Positions 46,093-54,228 of a stretch of DNA of 64,000 nucleotides are shown piece by piece. The DNA is taken from the NCBI RefSeq assembly GCF_000425485.1, contig NZ_KE384385.1, positions 124,001 through 188,000 on the forward strand. Direction: 5' to 3'. The notes beneath the pieces were generated by a model, which was given only the letters and a program-made list of their open reading frames with translations, was not told where the DNA came from and did not search any database. The translations under genes and the position numbers were made by a program. Every line of letters begins with the position of its first letter. The stretch's first letter is position 1. The DNA comes from Flavobacterium tegetincola DSM 22377. Its GTDB lineage: Bacteria; Bacteroidota; Bacteroidia; Flavobacteriales; Flavobacteriaceae.

Positions 46093-47946
46093 TTAAAACA
46101 AATCTTCAGGAGGAGTTAATAAATTTAATTTACTTTTCAATTCTGAGTTTAAAATGGTCAACCCAAATTGATACGACGCATTCATCCAACCAAAACCTTC
46201 TTCTGTAATGTAATTAAATTCGGTTCCTACGTTACCGTATTCGGCAAAAATTTTATGCGAACTACTTTCTAGATCGTACTTTTCGGGAATGGTTCCGTTA
46301 AAATCCACTGCGTTTTTTGTTATCAACCACAACCAGCGGTACACCATTTCTTGAGCTTCTTCCATGTATCCGTAATTCAGCAAACCTTTCCATAAAAATA
46401 TCTGATGAGGTGCCCAGCCAAATGGATAATCCCATTGTCGGACTGGAGCGTCCGCTGGAATATTTCCAATGGATTTTTTAGTACTTCCTGAAATTCCACC
46501 TCTCATTTTGAACTTAGAAAGTGTCTTTTTTACTAAAATTTCAGCTTGTTCCGCACTGCATAATTTTGCCCAAAGCGAATAAAATGTTGTTGCTGCTTCA
46601 AAATTCTGCTGTTCTTTTAATTCAAAATTGTAATCAAAATACATTTCTTCATTTTCATTCCAGCACAAATCATTGATTTTCTGCTTTCTTGAAGTTGCTT
46701 TTTTCTGCCAATACTCCGAAGTGTATTTCGTGTTTTTATCCAATTGAAATTCATTATTGAAATAGTTTCCAATTAAAAATTCAATGTCCGTTTCATACTT
46801 ATAAAGCAAACTGTTTAGAGCAACAGTGTTTAGATCAGCACAAATAGCTACCAATCGATTTGTGGTATCGTGACCGCTTTCTCGCATACTTCGATCGTGC
46901 ATAAAGTAGTTGTCGAGTTCCGCGTCTACAATTTCACGTTCTAAATATTTCTTTTCAAAATCACGCAGCGGCAGCTTATACTTTAGTGCATATTTTTCTA
47001 AAATATCATCAAAATGTCCTGATTCTACTTCAAATGGAAGTCCAATTCCTTCTGCTTTATACCGATTTAATCCATTTGATGTCAATCGCTTTCCCTCGCC
47101 CATCCACACTTGCTGGTATTCTTTAATGCACGTTTTCAGGTGTTTTTCAATCCAAGAGATTTCCTGATTGGACTTCTTTAAAATATCAACTACTAACGAA
47201 GTATATAATGGCGGTTGGGTTCTAGAAAGATAATAACTTCGATTGGCATTCAGAATTTTTCCATAATGGTCAATTTGGTATTTAAAATTTTCTGCAATTG
47301 AAATGGCAAGATCGACTTCGCCGTCAATTAAAAGTCCTTTTGCGATAAAATAACTGTCCCAACCGTACATTTCATTGAATCTACCACCAGGAACTACAAA
47401 AGGAATTCCTCTTCCATCCTTCATTGCCAAAGCTAAAATTCCAGGTTGCCTGTTTAATGTGAGTTCAAATTCAGCAGAAATAAGGTGCGGTAATGCAACC
47501 ACTTTTAATTTTGAATAAGAAGCCTCGAGGTTTTTAAAATACTCAAACGCATCGTTATCACTTGCAGGAACATACAAATAGGAAAACTCACTTTGTGTCT
47601 TTTCGTCCGTGAGAATTTGCTGTATTCCGTCGGCATCAATAGTTCGAGTTAAGCCTTTCCAATACAATGTTTTTATTTTTCTAGAAATTCGTTCAACAGG
47701 ATTTTCTAAAATTTCATCTAAATCAACTTCTGTAAATTCCGTTTGAGTTTTTTTGGCCAAAGCCAATTCTTGAAGTAAATTAGACAAGTGATACGTTCCT
47801 TCAATTACTACCGACTTGCCGTTTGCATCGTTCAAAACAAAGCGTTTTGGACCACAATCATCCACCGTGATTTTCTTATCATTGTCCGTATCTTCTTGGG
47901 CAAGCAAGGCTTTTAGTGTTGATTCAATATGTAGTTTAAGCTTCAT
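46093..47946 (-). CDS. alpha,alpha-trehalase (GH37), neutral-trehalase-like
   Basis: A 617-residue cytoplasmic enzyme that splits trehalose to two glucoses. Both GH37 signatures are present: PGGRFNEMYGWDSY at 186-199 and QWDYPFGWAPHQ near residue 510. No signal peptide is seen. Residues 19-34 (DTDNDKKITVDDCGPK) match the EF-hand-like calcium site of fungal neutral trehalases such as Nth1. It overlaps the MFS transporter gene by 11 bases, so the two are cotranscribed with the TonB receptor upstream. Together they look like a trehalose uptake and use operon under LacI control. Confidence 0.93.
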   Translation of the reverse strand: MKLKLHIESTLKALLAQEDTDNDKKITVDDCGPKRFVLNDANGKSVVIEGTYHLSNLLQELALAKKTQTEFTEVDLDEILENPVERISRKIKTLYWKGLTRTIDADGIQQILTDEKTQSEFSYLYVPASDNDAFEYFKNLEASYSKLKVVALPHLISAEFELTLNRQPGILALAMKDGRGIPFVVPGGRFNEMYGWDSYFIAKGLLIDGEVDLAISIAENFKYQIDHYGKILNANRSYYLSRTQPPLYTSLVVDILKKSNQEISWIEKHLKTCIKEYQQVWMGEGKRLTSNGLNRYKAEGIGLPFEVESGHFDDILEKYALKYKLPLRDFEKKYLEREIVDAELDNYFMHDRSMRESGHDTTNRLVAICADLNTVALNSLLYKYETDIEFLIGNYFNNEFQLDKNTKYTSEYWQKKATSRKQKINDLCWNENEEMYFDYNFELKEQQNFEAATTFYSLWAKLCSAEQAEILVKKTLSKFKMRGGISGSTKKSIGNIPADAPVRQWDYPFGWAPHQIFLWKGLLNYGYMEEAQEMVYRWLWLITKNAVDFNGTIPEKYDLESSSHKIFAEYGNVGTEFNYITEEGFGWMNASYQFGLTILNSELKSKLNLLTPPEDLF

Positions 47947-49156
47947 TTTTGGTAGTTAATTTTTTGAGAATAAAGAATGATATTAGCAATAAACCCATCG
48001 GGATTAAAGTAAAATAAAATGCATTTTCTGGACCTTGATTTTGAAACAACCATCCGATAATTCGAGAACCTAACGTTCCTCCAAGTGCCGAAAATATTAC
48101 GATTAAACCCGTCATAGAACTGTGTAGTTTTTGTGGCAAAGCACTTAAAACAACCGAATTCAAAAGCGGGTAAATTGGTGCTATAAACAACCCAATTAAT
48201 GGAAATGCAAAACCAATTAGTGGAATATCCGCAAGAGAATTAATCGCTTTAACTTCTAATCCTACCGTTTTTGGAAGTACAAAAATCACAAGCAGCATTG
48301 CCGCTATTATGCAGAAAGTAAGTACCCAAATCCAGTTGATTTTCTTGGTAATATATCCTGCAGCAAGTCGTCCGACGGCTAATGAAATTGCTAAAATACT
48401 TGCCATCATAATCCCTATATTTTCGGGAAGATGCAATACTTTTTCATTAAATGTTGGCAACCACGACATAATTCCTTGCTCAATCATTACAAAAAGAAAA
48501 ACGTTTATTACAAAAACGATAGTAATGATCTTGGTAATTAATTTGAACATTTGCAGAAAATCGTCCATTAAATTGACACCTGGAATTGCTTCTGATTTTT
48601 CAAATTTTGTAAACAATAAAAACACAAAGGACAGAAGAGAAATCGATGCCAAAAGCCAATACACGTTGAGCCAGGAATCAGGATTTTCAGTAGTATTGAA
48701 TGCAGGAAAAAGGAAATAAGCTAACGCAATTCCAATCATAAAGACACCTTCAATAGAACTCATCAGCGAATTATGTTCTTTTTGATTTTCGGTAACTGTT
48801 CCAATTAAGGAATAAACAGAAACTTTTATCAACGCAAATGAAATTCCCACTGTAGCAAATAAAATTTTAGCCGAATTAAATGAGTTGCCATAATACATAC
48901 TTAAACTTGCAATGGTAACCAATCCAAGTCCAATGAGCATTGCTTTTTTATAACCAATTCTGGGCAAAAAAGACGCAATAAAAAAGGAAACGATGGCAAT
49001 GGGCAAATCTTTAAATGCTTCAAGTATGCTTGCTTGTACTTCATTAACTCCGTAATTTTTCTGGGATTTTAAGATCACAATTCCTACGCTGTTGAGTAAA
49101 ATTGCAAAAACGAAGTAATTTAGGTACAAGGAGATTTTTATTCCTATGTTTTTCAT
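47936..49156 (-). CDS. MFS transporter, probably sugar (trehalose) importer
   Basis: A 406-residue inner-membrane protein with 12 predicted helices of the major facilitator superfamily. Between helices 2 and 3 it has the loop RIGYKKAMLIGLG (corresponding to the G-x-x-x-D/R loop), and a second half with GTLGSRIIGWLF. It is flanked by trehalase and a TonB-dependent receptor, so trehalose is the likely substrate, by context. It overlaps the trehalase gene start by 11 bases, which suggests coupled translation. Confidence 0.9.
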   Translation of the reverse strand: MKNIGIKISLYLNYFVFAILLNSVGIVILKSQKNYGVNEVQASILEAFKDLPIAIVSFFIASFLPRIGYKKAMLIGLGLVTIASLSMYYGNSFNSAKILFATVGISFALIKVSVYSLIGTVTENQKEHNSLMSSIEGVFMIGIALAYFLFPAFNTTENPDSWLNVYWLLASISLLSFVFLLFTKFEKSEAIPGVNLMDDFLQMFKLITKIITIVFVINVFLFVMIEQGIMSWLPTFNEKVLHLPENIGIMMASILAISLAVGRLAAGYITKKINWIWVLTFCIIAAMLLVIFVLPKTVGLEVKAINSLADIPLIGFAFPLIGLFIAPIYPLLNSVVLSALPQKLHSSMTGLIVIFSALGGTLGSRIIGWLFQNQGPENAFYFTLIPMGLLLISFFILKKLTTKNEA

Positions 49157-49245
49157 GTGTTCCGATTTAGTTATAAATGTACAAATAAACCAAATGCTGT
49201 CTTTGAGAACAGCATTTGGAAACTATTAACTAAACAATTCAATTA

Positions 49246-51891
49246 TTAAAAATCTAGAGCTACTGACAATCTAAAGGTCCGTCCTAATATTGGTCGTGCC
49301 ATAAATACATCGCTTGACGAAGAAGTAGTTTGCCTTGGATCTCCTTCTGTTAAACCAATTGCATTGAACAAGTTTGAACCGTCTAACCCAAATCTCAAAT
49401 TATTAACGGTGTAACTTAATCCTGCTCCAACTTCATTGAAAGCGGGTAAAACTTGTTTGTTGTCTTGATTGGTGTATTTTTTGTCAAAATAAGTCACATT
49501 TACATAAGCAGCTAACTGTTTTGTAATGTCCACTTCTGGACGCAACGTGTAGAAGAAAGTTGGAATTCTTCTTGCCGTATTTCCATTAAAATTAAATTCA
49601 GATCCATCGCCGTTGGTTCCTGTAAAATTATCGTATTCTGGTTTCTGGAACGTAAAGTTTAATCCCAATCTAAAAATAGAATAGCGTACATTGGTTTCTA
49701 CTTCAAGTCCAACATTATTGATATCGGCAAATTTATTTTCAGAAGAACCATCTGATAAAATATCCGTAAAGGCCACATTCTCTAAATTCATGTGAAACAA
49801 ATTGGCATTTAAGGAAATAAATGAATTTGCAAACTTATACCCCAATTCTAACTGATTGACCATGGTATTTTCCAACTTACTTAAATCAGCAGCATTGTCA
49901 TAAAAAGCCTCCTCAATTGGCGATCTGAAGCCGTGACTGTATCTAACATAAGAAGCCATTCTATCATTGAATTTGTAATTTACCGCACCTGTGTAGGAAA
50001 TTTCACTTACGTCATATCGCCAATATGTATATGGATTACCTATGATGGTAGTTACCGCATCATCAGCTGTATTATCATCTAGAATTCCTAAATTTTCCGC
50101 TCCAAAACGTGCGTTATCTCTATACCCTGAATATTTGTCTTTATTATATCTTAAACCTGCATTCAATGTCAATTTATCCGAAGCTTCAAATTCCGCATCC
50201 ACATAAATATCATTAAGAAGCCCTTTAGTTTGAGCATCCCGTTCCAACCATGTAATTCTCTCAATACCGTTATAAGTATGATTTACACCCGTTGTTGTGT
50301 TTTCTACATTCAGCAATCTTGGATTGTCTGAAACATCTACTAAATAACTGTTCCAGTTCCAATATTGGTTAGATTTCCAATTGGAATAATAATATCCCGC
50401 AGTAATAGTCAGTGGCTCTAAATCAAATGTAAAAGATAAATTATTGGCAAAGTTTTGCATTTTCTTGTGAATGTACCAATGATCGGCTCGCATCACCAAT
50501 GAATTTGGATCTAAATTTCCTCCTCCATCAACATAAGTAAACTGGTAATCCGCTGCATTTCCGGTGCTTCCTGGAACAATATCCGTGTAAGCTGCTTGAG
50601 TCCAAGGTCCACCATTTGGAAAAATAGCATTGTAATTTAAATCGATTTGCGTATTTCTAAATGCATTTTTGACCGTTATTTTATCTGCTATTTTCTTTTT
50701 AAATTCAGCACCAATTGCATCTACAACCGGATGCACTCCATCTTCTAAATCTGCTTTAAAAGTTCCTCCGCCAAATTGCGGTACATTTAAGTTTGAGAAA
50801 TTTACCGAAGTCAGCGTTCCATAATTTGGATTAAATCCATCAATTCCTTCAATCTTACCATTAGAACTCTTAAGGGGAATAGGCAAGAAAAAAGCATTTC
50901 TATCGTCTAATTTTTTATAATTAATTCGGAAATAGCCACCATCGTCAAACCTGTACGTCAAGTTCATTTTTATCTGTCCTCCTTTGTTTGCAGAAAAACC
51001 AGTTTCTCTGATACCTTCATCCACGCGGTAAAAGCCACCTACATTGAAAAATAATTTATCTTTCACTAAAGCACCACTTAAGTTCAGGTCGTTTCTAAAC
51101 AATCCATAATCACCCGTAGTAAATTTTGCTCTTCCTTTAAACTCGTTTTGTCCCGTTTTAGAAATAAAGTTGATAATTCCTCCAGGAGCATTTGTAGCAA
51201 AAATGGATGCCGAGCCACCTCGAACCGCTTCCATCTTACTTAATGTTTCGTCCAGGCGATAAAAACTGTCTGCATTGGCAAATTGCAACGCGCCGTCTTC
51301 AAAAACAGGCAATCCATCTTCTTGGATTTGAACATATTCATAAGCTCCAGCAGAAGGAATTCCTCTTGCAAATAAATTATTTCCTACCTCACCGCCCGAC
51401 GTTTCCACAACAAATCCAGGAATGGTTTGTAGCAGTGCCGCTGTACTCAATGGTGCTCTATTTTCAATTGCTTTGGCACCTAAAGTTGTAATGGCAATAC
51501 TTGATTCCAGCTTTGTTCTTGGATTTGAAGATCCTGTAATGACCACTTCATTTAAGCTTTCGGTTAATGTGGCAAGTTTCACATCTTGGATTTTATTTTC
51601 GCCCGCTGCTATTGAAATTTCTTTTTCAACCGCAGAATAACCTATGCTACTTGCGATCATTGTGTATACGCCAGCGGCCACGTTGGAAAATTTAAAATTC
51701 CCATCTCCATCTGTTACCGCATTTTTATCCGCATTTTTTAAAGAAACATTTACACCGGGAACAGTACGTCCATTTTCATCGAAAACTTTTCCTGAAATGG
51801 AACCGTTTCCTTGCGCAAATGCATTTGAAGGCTGAAAAACCAACAGTAACAACAGCATAAAACCTGTTGTATAAAAGTCAAATTGTTTCAT
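49246..51891 (-). CDS. TonB-dependent receptor, probably for trehalose
   Basis: An 881-residue outer-membrane receptor. Residues 1-27 hold the signal peptide (ending AFAQ), then a carboxypeptidase-regulatory-like domain (GSISGKVFDENGRTVPGVNV) to about 115, a plug domain (NLFARGIPSAGAYEYVQIQ, with ASIFATNAPGGIINF) and a barrel ending FRLSVALDF. There is no SusD-like gene, so this is a stand-alone receptor. It heads an operon with the MFS transporter and trehalase and lies divergent from a LacI regulator, across two operator palindromes. Confidence 0.92.
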   Translation of the reverse strand: MKQFDFYTTGFMLLLLLVFQPSNAFAQGNGSISGKVFDENGRTVPGVNVSLKNADKNAVTDGDGNFKFSNVAAGVYTMIASSIGYSAVEKEISIAAGENKIQDVKLATLTESLNEVVITGSSNPRTKLESSIAITTLGAKAIENRAPLSTAALLQTIPGFVVETSGGEVGNNLFARGIPSAGAYEYVQIQEDGLPVFEDGALQFANADSFYRLDETLSKMEAVRGGSASIFATNAPGGIINFISKTGQNEFKGRAKFTTGDYGLFRNDLNLSGALVKDKLFFNVGGFYRVDEGIRETGFSANKGGQIKMNLTYRFDDGGYFRINYKKLDDRNAFFLPIPLKSSNGKIEGIDGFNPNYGTLTSVNFSNLNVPQFGGGTFKADLEDGVHPVVDAIGAEFKKKIADKITVKNAFRNTQIDLNYNAIFPNGGPWTQAAYTDIVPGSTGNAADYQFTYVDGGGNLDPNSLVMRADHWYIHKKMQNFANNLSFTFDLEPLTITAGYYYSNWKSNQYWNWNSYLVDVSDNPRLLNVENTTTGVNHTYNGIERITWLERDAQTKGLLNDIYVDAEFEASDKLTLNAGLRYNKDKYSGYRDNARFGAENLGILDDNTADDAVTTIIGNPYTYWRYDVSEISYTGAVNYKFNDRMASYVRYSHGFRSPIEEAFYDNAADLSKLENTMVNQLELGYKFANSFISLNANLFHMNLENVAFTDILSDGSSENKFADINNVGLEVETNVRYSIFRLGLNFTFQKPEYDNFTGTNGDGSEFNFNGNTARRIPTFFYTLRPEVDITKQLAAYVNVTYFDKKYTNQDNKQVLPAFNEVGAGLSYTVNNLRFGLDGSNLFNAIGLTEGDPRQTTSSSSDVFMARPILGRTFRLSVALDF

Positions 51892-51972
51892 AATATTTTG
51901 TTTTAATTACTAATAGAGTTTGTTGAATGGTAAATTTAAGTACTTATTAACGTTTCAATAAGAAATTTGTTC

Positions 51973-52008
51973 CGAAAACGTTTTCGAAACCACCGAAAAC
52001 GTTTTCGG
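51973..52008. promoter_or_regulatory. two LacI-family operator palindromes in tandem
   Basis: CGAAAACGTTTTCG (51973-51986) and CCGAAAACGTTTTCGG (51993-52008) are perfect palindromes of the LacI/CcpA-type operator form with a central CG. Their centres are exactly 21 bases apart, two helical turns, so both dimers bind the same face of the DNA. They lie in the 161-base region between the TonB receptor (starts 51891) and lacI-type gene (starts 52053), 45 bases before the latter. Confidence 0.85.
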
Positions 52009-52052
52009 TAAAGAAAGTAAGTACTTAATCATAAATTGTTTACTTTTAGTGC

Positions 52053-53081
52053 ATGAATGATACAAAGCTAACAGATATAGCGGCGGCAGTTGGTGTTTCC
52101 GTAACAACCGTCTCAAAAGCACTTAAAGGTTATCCCGATATTAATAAAGATACACGCGCTCGAATCATTGAAATGGCGGAGAAAATGAATTATCTTCCCA
52201 ATGAAAATGCTGTAAATTTACGTACCAATCAGACCAAAACAATTGGTGTTATCATTCCCACCACGGTACATCACTTTTTTTCAAGTGTATTAAACGGTAT
52301 TTTAGATGAAGCAGAAAAAAGAGGTTACCTCGTAATTATTTTGCAATCCAACGAAAAGTACGAATTGGAAAAAAAGCAAATTTCTTTACTAATGCAAAAA
52401 AGAGTGGATGGAATTCTCATCTCATTATCGAATGAAACAGATGATTTTTCGCACATTAATGCAGTATTAAACAAAGAAACGCCAGTGGTGTTATTTGATA
52501 AAATTGCCAAGATGGTACACTGTTCAAAAGTGGTAATTGACGACCGGAAAGCAGCTTACGATGCTGTATCCTATTTAATTGGAAAAGGTTACAAGCGAAT
52601 TGCTCATTTCCGCGGTTCTCTGGTTCCTCAAAATTCTATAGATCGTTTTTTAGGTTATAAAAAAGCACTGGAAGACCACGGAATTATTTTTGATCCCAAT
52701 TTAGTATTTATGTGCGACCACAATACAGATTTTGAAGACGGATATGCAAATGCAAAAAAAATGGTTGAAAGTCAGCAAGAAATTGATGCAGTTTTTGCCA
52801 TTACAGATTTAGTAGCCATTGGAATTATAAAATATTTAAACGAGGTGGAGATTAAAATTCCTGAACAGATTGCTGTAATTGGTTTTAGTAATTGGTTCAT
52901 GTCCACCGTAATTTCACCAAAACTATCTACTGTCAATCAACCTGGTTATGATATTGGATTTAAGGCTGTTTCTATATTAATAGATGAAATCATTCAAGCA
53001 AAAAATCACGTCCCAATTAAGCACCAAACTATTACGCTTCCCACAGAAATTATTGAAAGAGAATCTACGGTTAGAATATAA
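52053..53081 (+). CDS. LacI family transcriptional regulator of the trehalose locus
   Basis: A 342-residue regulator. The N-terminal DNA-binding helices are KLTDIAAAVGVSVTTVSKAL, followed by the hinge helix region NYLPNENAVNLRTN and the periplasmic-binding-protein-like sugar domain (TIGVIIPTTVHHFFSSVLNG, then IPEQIAVIGFSNWFMSTVIS and STVNQPGYDIGFKAV). It is divergent from the receptor operon and very probably binds the two palindromes at 51973-52008. The effector is probably trehalose or a derivative, by context. Confidence 0.93.
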   Translation: MNDTKLTDIAAAVGVSVTTVSKALKGYPDINKDTRARIIEMAEKMNYLPNENAVNLRTNQTKTIGVIIPTTVHHFFSSVLNGILDEAEKRGYLVIILQSNEKYELEKKQISLLMQKRVDGILISLSNETDDFSHINAVLNKETPVVLFDKIAKMVHCSKVVIDDRKAAYDAVSYLIGKGYKRIAHFRGSLVPQNSIDRFLGYKKALEDHGIIFDPNLVFMCDHNTDFEDGYANAKKMVESQQEIDAVFAITDLVAIGIIKYLNEVEIKIPEQIAVIGFSNWFMSTVISPKLSTVNQPGYDIGFKAVSILIDEIIQAKNHVPIKHQTITLPTEIIERESTVRI

Positions 53082-53121
53082 ATTTAAATTAGTTTGCCGT
53101 AACCAAAAAACACTTTATCGC

Positions 53122-53475
53122 ATGAAATTCATTGCACCTCAATCCGCTGATCTACTACTTTCTGAAGCCGAAAAAGAAAACTTGTACCAAAAATTAATAG
53201 CACAATTGAACAAGGATTTTAGTTTGGCAAATGAGTCTATTGATATTCCACTACTTAGTTCGGCGGAAGATTTGAAAACGATTTTACACGAAAAAATCTA
53301 TCGATTGATTCAATATAAATTTGCCGAATATCTGAATCTACTTTATATCGTTGATGTTTCTGAAACTGAAATTAAAAAGTTAGACGGTTCTGATATTTCA
53401 GAATTATCGGGTCAAGTTGCTTTTTTGATTTTGAAAAGAGAATGGCAGAAAGTTTGGTTTAGGAATAAATTGTAA
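53122..53475 (+). CDS. hypothetical protein, 117 residues
   Basis: A 117-residue soluble protein that I do not recognise. It is helical with charged residues (DLLLSEAEKENLYQKLIAQL, LKTILHEKIYRLIQYKFAEY) and a hydrophobic strand YLNLLYIVDVSE. The open frame extends upstream through the end of the LacI gene to 52984, but the ATG at 53122, 40 bases behind the LacI stop, is the natural start. It may be cotranscribed with lacI. No function can be assigned. Confidence 0.72.
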   Translation: MKFIAPQSADLLLSEAEKENLYQKLIAQLNKDFSLANESIDIPLLSSAEDLKTILHEKIYRLIQYKFAEYLNLLYIVDVSETEIKKLDGSDISELSGQVAFLILKREWQKVWFRNKL

Positions 53476-53598
53476 CTTTATTTTTCACTCAATTTTTTTT
53501 GTCTTATTGAAAATTTCAACTTAGTTAAGAGTTATTGTGAGATGTTAAAAAGAAACTTACAATTAGTTAGGGATTATTCATTTTAAAAAATTCTCTAA

Positions 53599-54114
53599 TC
53601 AAAAATAAACTCTAATAAACGGCATAAAAGCCTCATTATATACATTGTTTCTTTCTTTAAACAAAACATTATAACGCACTCCAATAGTTACATTATTGGT
53701 CCGGTAACCTGCACCAACAAATAGTGCGGTATTCCAAAAGTTATCCTTAAAATTATCTTCGTAAGTAGTATTGACACGAAGTTGTTCCAATTCTGCTGAT
53801 AATTGTACTTGTTCTATAGGGTTCACTAAAGCAATTAAACTGGCTCCGTAAATATAGGATTCAAAGTTGTTTTTCCAACTCACATAACTTCCTTGCACTC
53901 CAGCTCCTGCAGAAAAATATTGATTGACGTCATAGATCGCACTTGGTGCCACCACAATGTTTGTAAAACCAGATCCAAAGCTCAAACCTAAAGTTCCACC
54001 ATAATGGATGCGCTCGGAAAAAGGAGTAGAATTTTGTGCTGAAGCAATTGGTACGCAAAAAATTGCAACAATAAGACCTAAAAATGTTGATTTCATATAT
54101 TTCGTTGATTTCAT
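53599..54114 (-). CDS. small outer-membrane beta-barrel protein
   Basis: A 171-residue exported protein. The signal peptide (MKSTFLGLIVAIFCVPIASAQ) starts at a second ATG six codons in (54096), and either start is possible. The mature part has alternating strands with Gly and aromatic residues (YGGTLGLSFGSGFTNIVVAP, YFSAGAGVQGSYVSWKNNFE, ALFVGAGYRTNNVTIGVRYN) and ends FMPFIRVYF, an aromatic barrel terminus. It recalls the OmpW/OmpX-type small barrels or PorT-like proteins. Function unknown. It is divergent from sucA. Confidence 0.8.
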   Translation of the reverse strand: MKSTKYMKSTFLGLIVAIFCVPIASAQNSTPFSERIHYGGTLGLSFGSGFTNIVVAPSAIYDVNQYFSAGAGVQGSYVSWKNNFESYIYGASLIALVNPIEQVQLSAELEQLRVNTTYEDNFKDNFWNTALFVGAGYRTNNVTIGVRYNVLFKERNNVYNEAFMPFIRVYF

Positions 54115-54179
54115 ATTCTCTTTAAGATAAGTTTAAGTCATAAAAGTATAAAATATTTATTAGAGTGTGGTAATTGTTG

Positions 54180-54187
54180 TACTTTTG
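54180..54187 (+). promoter_or_regulatory. candidate -7 element of sucA (TACTTTTG)
   Basis: TACTTTTG matches TAnnTTTG and lies 41 bases before the sucA ATG at 54229. Confidence 0.45.
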
Positions 54188-54228
54188 CCTAATCATTTTT
54201 ATTAAAATTAGGACATTCAATATATATT

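Noticed and set aside
52984..53121. Upstream extension of the 117-residue hypothetical protein into the lacI gene.
   Set aside because: It overlaps the conserved C-terminus of the regulator; the ATG at 53122 lies behind it and is sufficient.
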